This document shows, one piece after another, positions 36,788-44,091 of a stretch of 64,000 nucleotides of DNA. Source of the stretch: Xanthomonas sontii. Lineage in GTDB: Bacteria > Pseudomonadota > Gammaproteobacteria > Xanthomonadales > Xanthomonadaceae. The stretch is from positions 1,362,001 to 1,426,000 of the forward strand of contig NZ_CP132342.1 in assembly GCF_040529055.1 (NCBI RefSeq), read 5' to 3'. The stretch's first letter is position 1; each line of letters begins with the position of its first letter. The position numbers and the translations under genes were made by a program. Below the pieces are notes generated by a model that had not been told where the DNA came from, ran no database searches, and saw only the letters and a program-made list of their open reading frames with translations.

Positions 36788-36874
36788 CCGGTTCCGCGCC
36801 TTGGAATTCGAAACGAATGGCGCGAGGTGCTGTGCTCGACAATATCTAGGTCGCGCGCCGCGCTCCTGCCGGAT

Positions 36875-38245
36875 TTACCCCGCGTAACGCGCCTTCAGCA
36901 TGGCATACGCCGAACGCAGCGCCAGCGCTTCGCCACCCGCCGGGCGGCCGGGGCGGTCGCTGTCGTTCCAGGCGTACACGTCCAGGTGCGCCCAGGCCTG
37001 CCGCGCCGGCACGAAGCGCTCCAGGTACAGGGCGGCGGTGACTGCACCGGCCATGCGCGAGCCGGCGTTGGCCAGGTCGGCGACCGAGCTGGTGAGATAG
37101 CGCAGGTAAGGACGCCACAGCGGCATGCGCCAGACCGGGTCGCGGGTGCGCTCGCCGGCGGCGATCCAGGCCTGCGCCAGCGTGTCGTCGTTGCAGAACA
37201 GTGCCGGCAGATCCGGACCCAGGGCGATGCGCGCCGCGCCGGTCAGCGTGGCGAAATCCAGGATCGCATCGGGGCGCTGCTCGCCGGCGTAGGCCAGCGC
37301 ATCGCACAGCACCAGGCGGCCTTCGGCGTCGGTGTTGTCGATCTCCACGCTGGTGCCCTGACGGGTGGCGATCACCTCGCCCGGGCGAAACGCATTCGGG
37401 CCGACGGCGTTTTCCACCGCCGGCAGCAGCACGGTCAGCCGCAGCGGCAGACGCTGCGCCATCACCAGTCCGGCCAGCGCCAGCGCGTGTGCGGCGCCGC
37501 CCATGTCCTTCTTCATGTTGCGCATGCCGTCGGCCGGCTTCAGGTCCAGGCCGCCGGTGTCGAAGCACACGCCCTTGCCGACCAGCGCCACGTGCGGATG
37601 CGCCTCTTCGCCCCAGCGCAGCACCAGCAGGCGCGGCGCGCGGTGCGAGGCGCGGCCGACCGCGTGGATCGCCGGGAAGTTCTGCTCCAGCAGCGCGTCG
37701 CCGACGATGCTCTCGAACTGCGCGCCGTGTTCCTGCGCGATCGCGCGTGCGGCCTCTTCCAGTTGCTCCGGCCCCATGTGCTCGGTCGGCGTGTTGACCC
37801 AGTCGCGCACGCGCAGGCTGGCCGCGATCAGGTCGCACACTTCGGCCTGCGGCGTGGCCAGCAACTGTGCCGGCAGCCGCGGCGGTTGCTTGTAGCGGGC
37901 GAAGCGGTAGCTGCCCAGGCCCCAGCCCAGGTGCAGGGTCGCCAGCGTGTCGGCGTCCAGCGCGCTGTCCACGCGCCAGGTGCTGCCGGCCGGCAGCGCG
38001 AACGGCGCATGCGCGTAGGCATATGCATCGCCGCGATCGCCAACGCCCAGCACCGCGGCGGCCACGCCGTCGGCGCCCGGCAGCAGCAGCACGCTGCCCG
38101 GCGCGGCCATGAACTGCTGGGTGTCCATCCACGCCACCCAGGCCGGCGATTGCGCCGCGCGCCATTCGGCCAGGTGCTCGCGGTCGAGCACGTACAGCGG
38201 CAGCGCATGGGTGGAGGCGTCGGTGAAGCCGGTCGGCAGGGACAT
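36875..38245 (-). CDS. M17 leucyl aminopeptidase family protein
   Basis: This 456-residue cytosolic metallopeptidase shows the M17 active-site segments GKGVCFDTGGLDLKPADGMRNMKKDMGGAA and EIDNTDAEGRLVLCDAL, with metal and catalytic residues conserved, and a C-terminal DLANAGSRMAGAVTAALYLERFV. It removes N-terminal amino acids from peptides. It is shorter than PepA and lacks its DNA-binding-type N-domain, closer to the PepB-like branch. It starts 49 bases after the HAD gene on the same strand and is probably cotranscribed with it. Confidence 0.92.
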   Translation of the reverse strand: MSLPTGFTDASTHALPLYVLDREHLAEWRAAQSPAWVAWMDTQQFMAAPGSVLLLPGADGVAAAVLGVGDRGDAYAYAHAPFALPAGSTWRVDSALDADTLATLHLGWGLGSYRFARYKQPPRLPAQLLATPQAEVCDLIAASLRVRDWVNTPTEHMGPEQLEEAARAIAQEHGAQFESIVGDALLEQNFPAIHAVGRASHRAPRLLVLRWGEEAHPHVALVGKGVCFDTGGLDLKPADGMRNMKKDMGGAAHALALAGLVMAQRLPLRLTVLLPAVENAVGPNAFRPGEVIATRQGTSVEIDNTDAEGRLVLCDALAYAGEQRPDAILDFATLTGAARIALGPDLPALFCNDDTLAQAWIAAGERTRDPVWRMPLWRPYLRYLTSSVADLANAGSRMAGAVTAALYLERFVPARQAWAHLDVYAWNDSDRPGRPAGGEALALRSAYAMLKARYAG

Positions 38246-38294
38246 CAGCGGATCCTTGGAAGAGGGAGAAGACCGGTAGGCGAGAGGGCGCGGA

Positions 38295-39020
38295 TCAGAC
38301 GCGCGCCGCGTCGGCCGGCTGGGTCGCGTCCAGCCAGTCGGCCAGGCCGGTGAGGGTGTCGAAGTGCAGATCGGGCGGGGTCGGCGGATGCCAGGCCTGC
38401 GCCTCGCGGTTGATCCAGCAACCGCGCAGGCCGGCCTGCATCGCACCGACCACGTCGATCTCGATATGGTCGCCCACGTGCAGCACCTGTGCGCAGGGCA
38501 GGCCCAGGCGCGCGCAGGCGGCGCGGAAGATGCCTGGGTCCGGCTTGGCCGCACCGTGTTCGCGGGCACTGAGCTGGAAGGCGAAATGGTGGTCCAGGCC
38601 GATCGTGGCCAGGTCGGCGTTGCCGTTGCTCAGCGCCACCACCGGCACGCGCGCGGCGATGCGCTCCAGCGCGGCGATGCTGTCCGGGTAGCACTCCACC
38701 TGATTGCGCGCGGCATGGAACACCGCATACGCAGGTTCCAGCAACGCTTCATCGGCGCCGCTATCCTGCAGCGCACGGCGCAGGGTCAGCCGACGCAGTT
38801 CGCTGAGGTCGTGGTGCAGGTGCGGATGCGCGGCGAACACTTCTTCGCGCAACTGCCGCATCGCCGCGACCGGGAAGCGCGCGGCGGTGGCCGGGCTGTG
38901 CTGCAGCAGCCAGTCGTGCAGCACCTGCTCGATGCGCGCGCCGATCGGTGCGAACGGCCACAGGGTGTCGTCCAGATCCAGCGTGATCGCGCGGACGGGG
39001 AAGGAGGGCATGGAAGTCAC
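38295..39020 (-). CDS. HAD-IA family hydrolase (YigB-like)
   Basis: This 241-residue protein has HAD motifs ITLDLDDTLWPF (motif I), VVALSNGNADL (motif II), HGAAKPDPGIFRAA (motif III lysine) and VLHVGDHIEIDVVGAMQAG (motif IV). The helical cap and length fit the YigB/phosphoglycolate phosphatase-like group; YigB dephosphorylates FMN and several sugar phosphates. It sits upstream of the M17 peptidase in a likely two-gene operon. The exact substrate cannot be read from sequence. Confidence 0.88.
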   Translation of the reverse strand: MTSMPSFPVRAITLDLDDTLWPFAPIGARIEQVLHDWLLQHSPATAARFPVAAMRQLREEVFAAHPHLHHDLSELRRLTLRRALQDSGADEALLEPAYAVFHAARNQVECYPDSIAALERIAARVPVVALSNGNADLATIGLDHHFAFQLSAREHGAAKPDPGIFRAACARLGLPCAQVLHVGDHIEIDVVGAMQAGLRGCWINREAQAWHPPTPPDLHFDTLTGLADWLDATQPADAARV

Positions 39021-39122
39021 CGGCGCATTTTACGCCAAGCGCCGAGGCCTACGATGGCCGTGCCCGGTAGACAGTACCCGCGCGCTTCCGCCAATCCCCA
39101 ATCCCGACTCCCGAATCCCGTT

Positions 39123-40235
39123 TCACTCCAGCAACCGCGCCCAACGCTGCATGCCTTCGACCCGCGCCAGCACCATCTTGATGCACACCAGCAGCGGCAC
39201 CGCCAGCAGCAGGCCGATCATGCCCCACAGCCAGCCGAACAGCATCAGCGCCAGGATCAGCATCAGCGGCGAGATCGCCATGCGCCGGCCGAGCACGATC
39301 GGCGTCACCACCTGGCCTTCCAGGGTATGCAGCGCCAGGTACAGGATCGCCGGCAGCGCCGCGCTCAGCGGTTCGCGGAAGGCGACGAAGCCCATCAGCA
39401 GCATCAGCACCGCGCCGATCAGCGGCCCCACGTAGGGCGCGAAGTTCAGCAGCGCCACCACCGTGCCCCACAGCAGCGCTTCCTGCGGCGGAATGCCCAG
39501 CAGGATCAAAATGCCGGCAAAGATCAGGCCGACCAGCGTATTGATCACGGTGATGGTCAGGACGTAGCGCGAGACCTCGCGTTCGATCGAGCGCAGGATC
39601 TCGGTAGTGAATTTCTGTTGCTGGCGGCTGGGCAGCAGCGCGATCGCATGGCGCTGCAGGTTCTCGCCGAACACCATGAAGAAGAACGTCAGCAACACCA
39701 CCGCCAGCGCGGAGGCGGCCACCCGCGGGGTCCGCACCAGCGCCTTGTACGGGTCGTCCATCTGCGTGCGGATCACCTGCACGCGGCGTCCGCTCTCGCC
39801 GCCGGCGGCGCGGGCGAAGTTCTCCGCGGCCTGGTTGGCCTGCTGCATCGGCTTGGTCAAGTCGCGCACCTGGGTGGCGAGGTGGCGCAGCTGCGCCGGC
39901 GCCTGCTGCGCCCACTCGGCGGCGGGGCCGGCCAGTTGCACGGTCAGCGTCGTCGCCACCGCCATGCCCGACAGCAGCACCAGCAGCGCGGCCAGGAAGC
40001 GCGGCAGGTACAGCCGTTGCAGCATGCGCAGGATCGGGTTGCCGACCAGGGCGAAGAAGGCGGCGAGCAGGATCGGCAGGATCACGTCCTGCGCGGCCCA
40101 CAGGGTGTAGCAGACTGCCAGGGTGGCCAGCACCACCAGCGAGACTGGTCCGCGCGGGCGCGGAGCGGGCGGCGGCGGCAGGGGGCCGTGCGGGGCGTCG
40201 TCGGCGACGACCGCGGGATCGGGAACTGTGCTCAT
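39123..40235 (-). CDS. AI-2E family transporter (PerM-like)
   Basis: This 370-residue inner-membrane protein has about eight hydrophobic segments and the conserved family signatures ILPILLAAFFALVGNPILRML, ITVINTLVGLIFAGILILLGIPPQEALLWGTVVALLNFAPYVGPLIGA and LEGQVVTPIVLGRRMAISPLMLILALMLFGWLWG. Family members include TqsA and PerM; the transported molecule is unknown here. The start ATG gives a short Pro-rich cytosolic N-terminus. A longer open frame upstream (to 40622) lacks family features. Confidence 0.92.
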   Translation of the reverse strand: MSTVPDPAVVADDAPHGPLPPPPAPRPRGPVSLVVLATLAVCYTLWAAQDVILPILLAAFFALVGNPILRMLQRLYLPRFLAALLVLLSGMAVATTLTVQLAGPAAEWAQQAPAQLRHLATQVRDLTKPMQQANQAAENFARAAGGESGRRVQVIRTQMDDPYKALVRTPRVAASALAVVLLTFFFMVFGENLQRHAIALLPSRQQQKFTTEILRSIEREVSRYVLTITVINTLVGLIFAGILILLGIPPQEALLWGTVVALLNFAPYVGPLIGAVLMLLMGFVAFREPLSAALPAILYLALHTLEGQVVTPIVLGRRMAISPLMLILALMLFGWLWGMIGLLLAVPLLVCIKMVLARVEGMQRWARLLE

Positions 40236-40404
40236 CGGACCTGCGATGCAGTGGCCGCGGCGCGCGCCGCAGTGCACGCGCCGAACGGCGTCGAAAAGGA
40301 AGCGAAGTGTAGGCCGGATCGTGGCCGGCGCGATATCAAGGCGGCGTGGCCGCCGCGTGCGCGCGGCGTGGCCGCCCAGGCCAGCCACGCCGATCCCAGG
40401 AACG

Positions 40405-40899
40405 TCAGTCCTTGCCCTGGCGCTCGGACAGGTCGGTGGCCGCTTCGGCCGCGGCGGGTTGCCCGGGGCGCGAGGCCATCGGCGGCCGCGGCGGCTGCGG
40501 GCGGACAGCGGATGGGGGAACGGGTGCAACGGGAGGCGGGGCCTGGGTGGCGGCATCCACGGCCGCATCCTGTGCGGTGTCCGCCGCTTCCTCGGCATCG
40601 TCGGAGGCGCGCTCGGCGTCATCGGACGCGCTCTTGGCGGTGGTGGCGTTGATCAGGCTGGAGAGCGCGCTGAGCATCTGCAGCCAGCGCGCGCCGCCGA
40701 GCTTGCCGATCACCGCCGCCGGTTCGGCGCGGCCGACCAGGAAGCCGGTGCTGAGGCCGACGATCACGATCCGCCACGGCGTCCAGCCTTCGCGCCAGAC
40801 CTGCTGCAGGGTCGTCCAGTGCGTGCGCACCTGCTCCTGGCGTCCTTCCAGCAACGCTTCGGCGCGGGCGATGCGGTGCTGCAATTGCCGCAGGGTCAT
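40405..40899 (-). CDS. YqjK-like membrane-associated protein, function unknown
   Basis: This 164-residue protein has an N-terminal helix (LRQLQHRIARAEALLEGRQEQVRTHWTTLQQVWREGWTP), one hydrophobic segment (WRIVIVGLSTGFLVG), a Ser/Asp/Ala-rich stretch and a Pro-rich tail. It is third in a cluster with a YqjE/holin-like and a DUF883/YqjD-like gene, the same order as E. coli yqjD-yqjE-yqjK, so the YqjK-like label rests on position and general architecture. Its start overlaps the upstream stop (ATGA). Confidence 0.7.
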   Translation of the reverse strand: MTLRQLQHRIARAEALLEGRQEQVRTHWTTLQQVWREGWTPWRIVIVGLSTGFLVGRAEPAAVIGKLGGARWLQMLSALSSLINATTAKSASDDAERASDDAEEAADTAQDAAVDAATQAPPPVAPVPPSAVRPQPPRPPMASRPGQPAAAEAATDLSERQGKD

Positions 40900-41372
40900 G
40901 GCGTGGCCTCGCGCTTGGCGACATCCTCGTCGCCGTCCTCGTCGTCGCCGCCGATGCCCAGCTTGGCCAACTGGCGGCGGGTGGCGTCGAGCTTGCTCAT
41001 GTCGAAGTAGCGCAGCGCCTGCCAGGCGCCGAGCGCGGTGACCACCAGGCTGAAGGCCGCAGTCGCCGAGATCGACGCCAGCCACGACCAGCCCATGCGC
41101 TGCAGCAGGGCGATCATCGCGCCCATCAGCAGCATCCACGCCGACGCGCCGAACGCCACCGACACGGTCAGCCACACCAGCGCCCGCGCCAGGGCGGCAC
41201 GGGCCAGGGCGAAGTCCGCGGCCACCAGCTTGCGCAGCGCGCGGCCGGTGTCCAGGGTGGCATTGAGTCCTTCGCGCCCGGCCGTGCCGAGCGCGCGGAA
41301 GGATTCCTCCAGCGACGGTGCGGCCGCGGTGTCTGCCGCGGCGCCGTCGGTGCGGGCCTGCTCCTCGCTCAC
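40896..41372 (-). CDS. Phage holin family/YqjE-like inner-membrane protein
   Basis: This 158-residue protein has an amphipathic N-terminal region (SLEESFRALGTAGREGLNATLDTGRALRKLVAADFALARAALARAL) and two membrane helices (VWLTVSVAFGASAWMLLMGAMIALL and WLASISATAAFSLVVTALGAWQAL) with a charged tail. The arrangement matches the YqjE family annotated as holin-X-like. In E. coli the related proteins are stress-induced and ribosome- or membrane-associated; no lysis role is implied. It is followed by an overlapping start codon. Confidence 0.85.
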   Translation of the reverse strand: MSEEQARTDGAAADTAAAPSLEESFRALGTAGREGLNATLDTGRALRKLVAADFALARAALARALVWLTVSVAFGASAWMLLMGAMIALLQRMGWSWLASISATAAFSLVVTALGAWQALRYFDMSKLDATRRQLAKLGIGGDDEDGDEDVAKREATP

Positions 41373-41379
41373 GCGCGGC

Positions 41380-41751
41380 TTACTTGTCGCCGCCGCTGCG
41401 CGCCAGCTTGGCGATGATCCAGCCGGTGGCGAAGGCCACGCCGAACGAGGCCAGCGGACGCTCGCGGATCAGTTCGGCCGCGCTGTCGATCAGGTCGCGG
41501 CCCTTGTCCAGCAGCACGTCCACCTGCTCCTTCGCCGCCGCGCCGCCGAACTCGGCCGCCGCCAACCCGGACAGCGCGCTGTCGGACAGTTCGGCCTTGA
41601 CGTTGGCCTTGCCCAGCTTCAGTTCTTCGCCGGCGGCACCGGCAGCGCCCTTGATCGCGTCGCCGGCATAGCTGGCCGCGGACTTCAGGTGCGCGCCGGC
41701 TTCGCTCAGGTTGTCCTTGAGGTTCTCGGTATTGGTCGGGCTGGCATTCAT
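41380..41751 (-). CDS. DUF883 (YqjD/ElaB-like) membrane-anchored protein
   Basis: This 123-residue protein has an alanine-rich coiled N-terminal region and a C-terminal membrane anchor with the DUF883 signature LIRERPLASFGVAFATGWIIAKL. E. coli YqjD and ElaB tether inactive ribosomes at the inner membrane in stationary phase. GAGGAG on the minus strand lies 8 bases before the second ATG (41751) but only 2 bases before the first (41757), so the shorter form MNASPTN is chosen. It is first in the three-gene cluster. Confidence 0.9.
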   Translation of the reverse strand: MNASPTNTENLKDNLSEAGAHLKSAASYAGDAIKGAAGAAGEELKLGKANVKAELSDSALSGLAAAEFGGAAAKEQVDVLLDKGRDLIDSAAELIRERPLASFGVAFATGWIIAKLARSGGDK

Positions 41752-41925
41752 GGGCATGTCTCCTCTGGGGTTTGGGGGCCTGCCGTCCGCCATCGCGGAC
41801 GCTGCGCAGAACGGGGCGACACCAATACCATCGGCGGGGTGTACGGGGTGTTAGCTCGTCGCCGCAGGCAGTGCGCCATAGTGTCGGCGCTCGCCCGCGA
41901 TCGGCCAAGTCCCGGAGGAACCGCA

Positions 41926-42153
41926 ATGCACGCGTACGGCAACCGGAGCGGCCATGCCGGGGTGGTCGCCTACGACAGCGGCCCGGACTGGATCGTGCTG
42001 CGCTTCGCCGACGGCGCCACCTACCGCTACGACCGCCAGCATCCTGGCCTGCTCCAGGTCATGGAGATGCAGCGCCTGGCCGCCGCCGGGCGCGGTCTCA
42101 CCACCTACTTGAACCAGCACGTGCGCGACGATTACGCCGCGCGCCTGGACTGA
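41926..42153 (+). CDS. KTSC-domain small protein
   Basis: This 75-residue protein has the KTSC-like pattern VVAYDSGPDWIVLRFADGATYRYDRQHPGLLQVMEMQRLAAAGRGLTTYLNQHVRDDYAARLD, a small domain found alone or joined to RNA-related enzymes; its biochemical role is unclear. A strong GGAGGAA site lies six bases before the ATG. It is divergent from the DUF883 cluster and convergent, with 10 bases between, with the HtrA protease. Confidence 0.8.
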   Translation: MHAYGNRSGHAGVVAYDSGPDWIVLRFADGATYRYDRQHPGLLQVMEMQRLAAAGRGLTTYLNQHVRDDYAARLD

Positions 42154-42163
42154 GCGTGCCGGC

Positions 42164-43597
42164 TCACTGCATGACCAGGTCGGCCTGCGCGCCGCCACGC
42201 ACCACGCGCAGCACCAGTTGCGCCGGCTTGCGCGCGAAGTTGGCGCGGTAGCTGGCCAGGTCGGCGAACTCGCCGACCGAGGCGGCCACCACGATGTCGC
42301 CGCTGGCCAGGCCGTTGCGCGCCGCACGGCTGCCGCGCGCCACGTTGCCGATCAGCACGCCGGAGATGCCGGACTGGCGCAGCGATTCGGGCAGGTCGGC
42401 GAAGGTGGCGCCGCTCAGCCGCGGATCCAGCGACTCGCCGCTGATCGCGCGCGGCTGTTCCTTGAGCGTGGCCTTGAGCTGCAGCGGCTTGCCGTCGCGG
42501 CGCACGTCCAGGGTGACCGTGCTGCCCACCGGCTGCAGGCCCTCGTAGTTGTGCAGCGCCTCGGCACTGTCCAGGCGCTCGCCGTTGGCGCCGGTGATCA
42601 CGTCGCCCGGCTGCAGCCCGGCGGCCGCGGCCGCCGAGCCGGCCAGCACCCGCGTCACCAGCGCCCCGCGCGGCGCCGACAGGCCCAGGCCCTGCGCCAT
42701 CTGCGAGGTCAGGTTCTGCGTCTCGATGCCGAAGGTGCCGCGGATCATCACCCCGTTGTTCTTGATCAACTGGTCGACCACTGCGCGCGCCAGGTTCGAC
42801 GGGATCGCCAGGCCCAGGCCGATGTTGCCGGCCATGCTGCCCTGCGGGTTGAAGCTGGCGGTGTTGATGCCGACCAGTTCGCCGCGCAGGTCCACCAGTG
42901 CGCCGCCGGAGTTGCCGGGGTTGATCGAGGCGTCGGTCTGGATGAAGTTCTGGTAGCCCAGGCCGCGGATGCCGTTGCGGCCCATCGCCGAGACGATGCC
43001 GGAGGTGACGGTCTGGGTGAAGCCGAACGGGTTACCGATGGCCGCGACGAAATCGCCCACGCGCAGCTTGTCGCTGTCGCCCAGGCGGATCTCGGTGAGG
43101 TTGTCGGCCTTGATCCGGATCAGCGCGATGTCGGTGTCCGCGTCCGAGCCCATGAACTCGGCCTTGAAGCTGCGCCCGTCGGCCAGGGTCACCTGCACGT
43201 CGTCGGCGTTCTCCACCACGTGGTGGTTGGTCAGCACGTAGCCGTTCTTCGCGTCGATGATCACACCCGAACCCAGCGATTCGTTGATGCGTTCCTGCGG
43301 GATGTCCGGGAACAGGCGGCGCAGGATCGGGTCGTTGAAGAACGGATTGCGCACCCGCACGACTTGCTTGGTGTTGATGCTCACCACCGCCGGCATCACC
43401 TTCTGCAGCATCGGCGCCAGCGACGGCAGCGGCTCGCCGGCCACCGCGGACGGCAGGCGCGCGGCCCCGGACAGCGGCGGGGCCGCGACCGGCGCGGCCT
43501 CGGCGCGGTTGTCCAGTTGCGCATTGATGGCGGTGGCGGCGAAACCGCCGAAGGCAGCGGCGGCGGTCAGGGTCAGCAGCGTGGGCAGCGGTCGCAT
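42164..43597 (-). CDS. degQ: Periplasmic HtrA/Do-family serine protease (DegQ-like)
   Basis: This 477-residue protein has a signal sequence (LLTLTAAAAFGGFAATAINAQ), a trypsin-like domain with the triad in VLTNHHVVENAD (His), SDADTDIALIRI (Asp) and INPGNSGGALVD (Ser), and two PDZ domains (about residues 275-360, LGLSAPRGALVTRVLAGSAAAAAGLQPGDVI; and 395-470, GVLIGNVARGSRAARNGLASGDIVV). It degrades or refolds misfolded envelope proteins. Size and short Q-linker fit DegQ/DegP-like proteins rather than DegS, which has one PDZ. The DegQ symbol is approximate. Confidence 0.93.
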   Translation of the reverse strand: MRPLPTLLTLTAAAAFGGFAATAINAQLDNRAEAAPVAAPPLSGAARLPSAVAGEPLPSLAPMLQKVMPAVVSINTKQVVRVRNPFFNDPILRRLFPDIPQERINESLGSGVIIDAKNGYVLTNHHVVENADDVQVTLADGRSFKAEFMGSDADTDIALIRIKADNLTEIRLGDSDKLRVGDFVAAIGNPFGFTQTVTSGIVSAMGRNGIRGLGYQNFIQTDASINPGNSGGALVDLRGELVGINTASFNPQGSMAGNIGLGLAIPSNLARAVVDQLIKNNGVMIRGTFGIETQNLTSQMAQGLGLSAPRGALVTRVLAGSAAAAAGLQPGDVITGANGERLDSAEALHNYEGLQPVGSTVTLDVRRDGKPLQLKATLKEQPRAISGESLDPRLSGATFADLPESLRQSGISGVLIGNVARGSRAARNGLASGDIVVAASVGEFADLASYRANFARKPAQLVLRVVRGGAQADLVMQ

Positions 43598-43776
43598 GGG
43601 GTCGGTTTCCGGGGAACGCGGGAGACGTGGGGCAGATGGGCGCGCGTGCGCGTAAATCAAGATGAACGCGCGGCGTTTAACCGCCAGTGAAAGCGTTCCG
43701 ACGCCGCCTGCGCAAGGCCGCCACGGCACCCCGCGTGCACACCCGCTCGACGGCACGTGATCGGCGCGCGACGACG

Positions 43777-43867
43777 TTGACAGTCGGCCTGCCCGGCGTT
43801 AGCGTTCACGCTTGCATTAGCCACTACATGTAGCGGTATCGATTCGGTACGGCACTAGAACTAGGGT
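43777..43867 (+). promoter_or_regulatory. nrdJ promoter with two tandem NrdR-box-like sites
   Basis: TTGACA (43777-43782) and TAGCGT (43800-43805) are spaced 17 bases. Downstream are two palindromic sites, CCACTACATGTAGCGG (43821-43836, core CTACATGTAG is a perfect palindrome) and GCACTAGAACTAGGGT (43852-43867). Their CACTA starts are 31 bases apart, three helical turns. NrdR boxes are 16-base near-palindromes found in tandem at whole-turn spacings before ribonucleotide reductase genes, so NrdR repression is likely. The rest of the 494-base gap shows no gene. Confidence 0.5.
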
Positions 43868-44091
43868 TTTCTTCACCAGGACTTCACATCCAGGGGCGCG
43901 CTCGGCGTTGCATCACGGGACGGTGACAATGGACGTCGCGGATTCGGGGAATTTCGGTCGGTCGAGGGCAGGCGCCGCGTGCGCTGCCGCGGCCGTCGCT
44001 GCCGTGCAGCGCAAGTGCGATATAGACAAGACACACGGCGGATGACCACCCATCCGCCCCATCGGGACAGGTTCGAGGAGAACACAGCAGA

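Noticed and set aside
40896..41372. Phage holin indicating a prophage
   Set aside because: The holin label is a family name; neighbours are YqjD/YqjK-like genes and no phage structural, lysis or integrase gene is nearby.
43598..44091. Cobalamin riboswitch before the B12-dependent reductase
   Set aside because: No B12-box-like conserved core was visible in the leader; tandem NrdR-like palindromes explain the region better.
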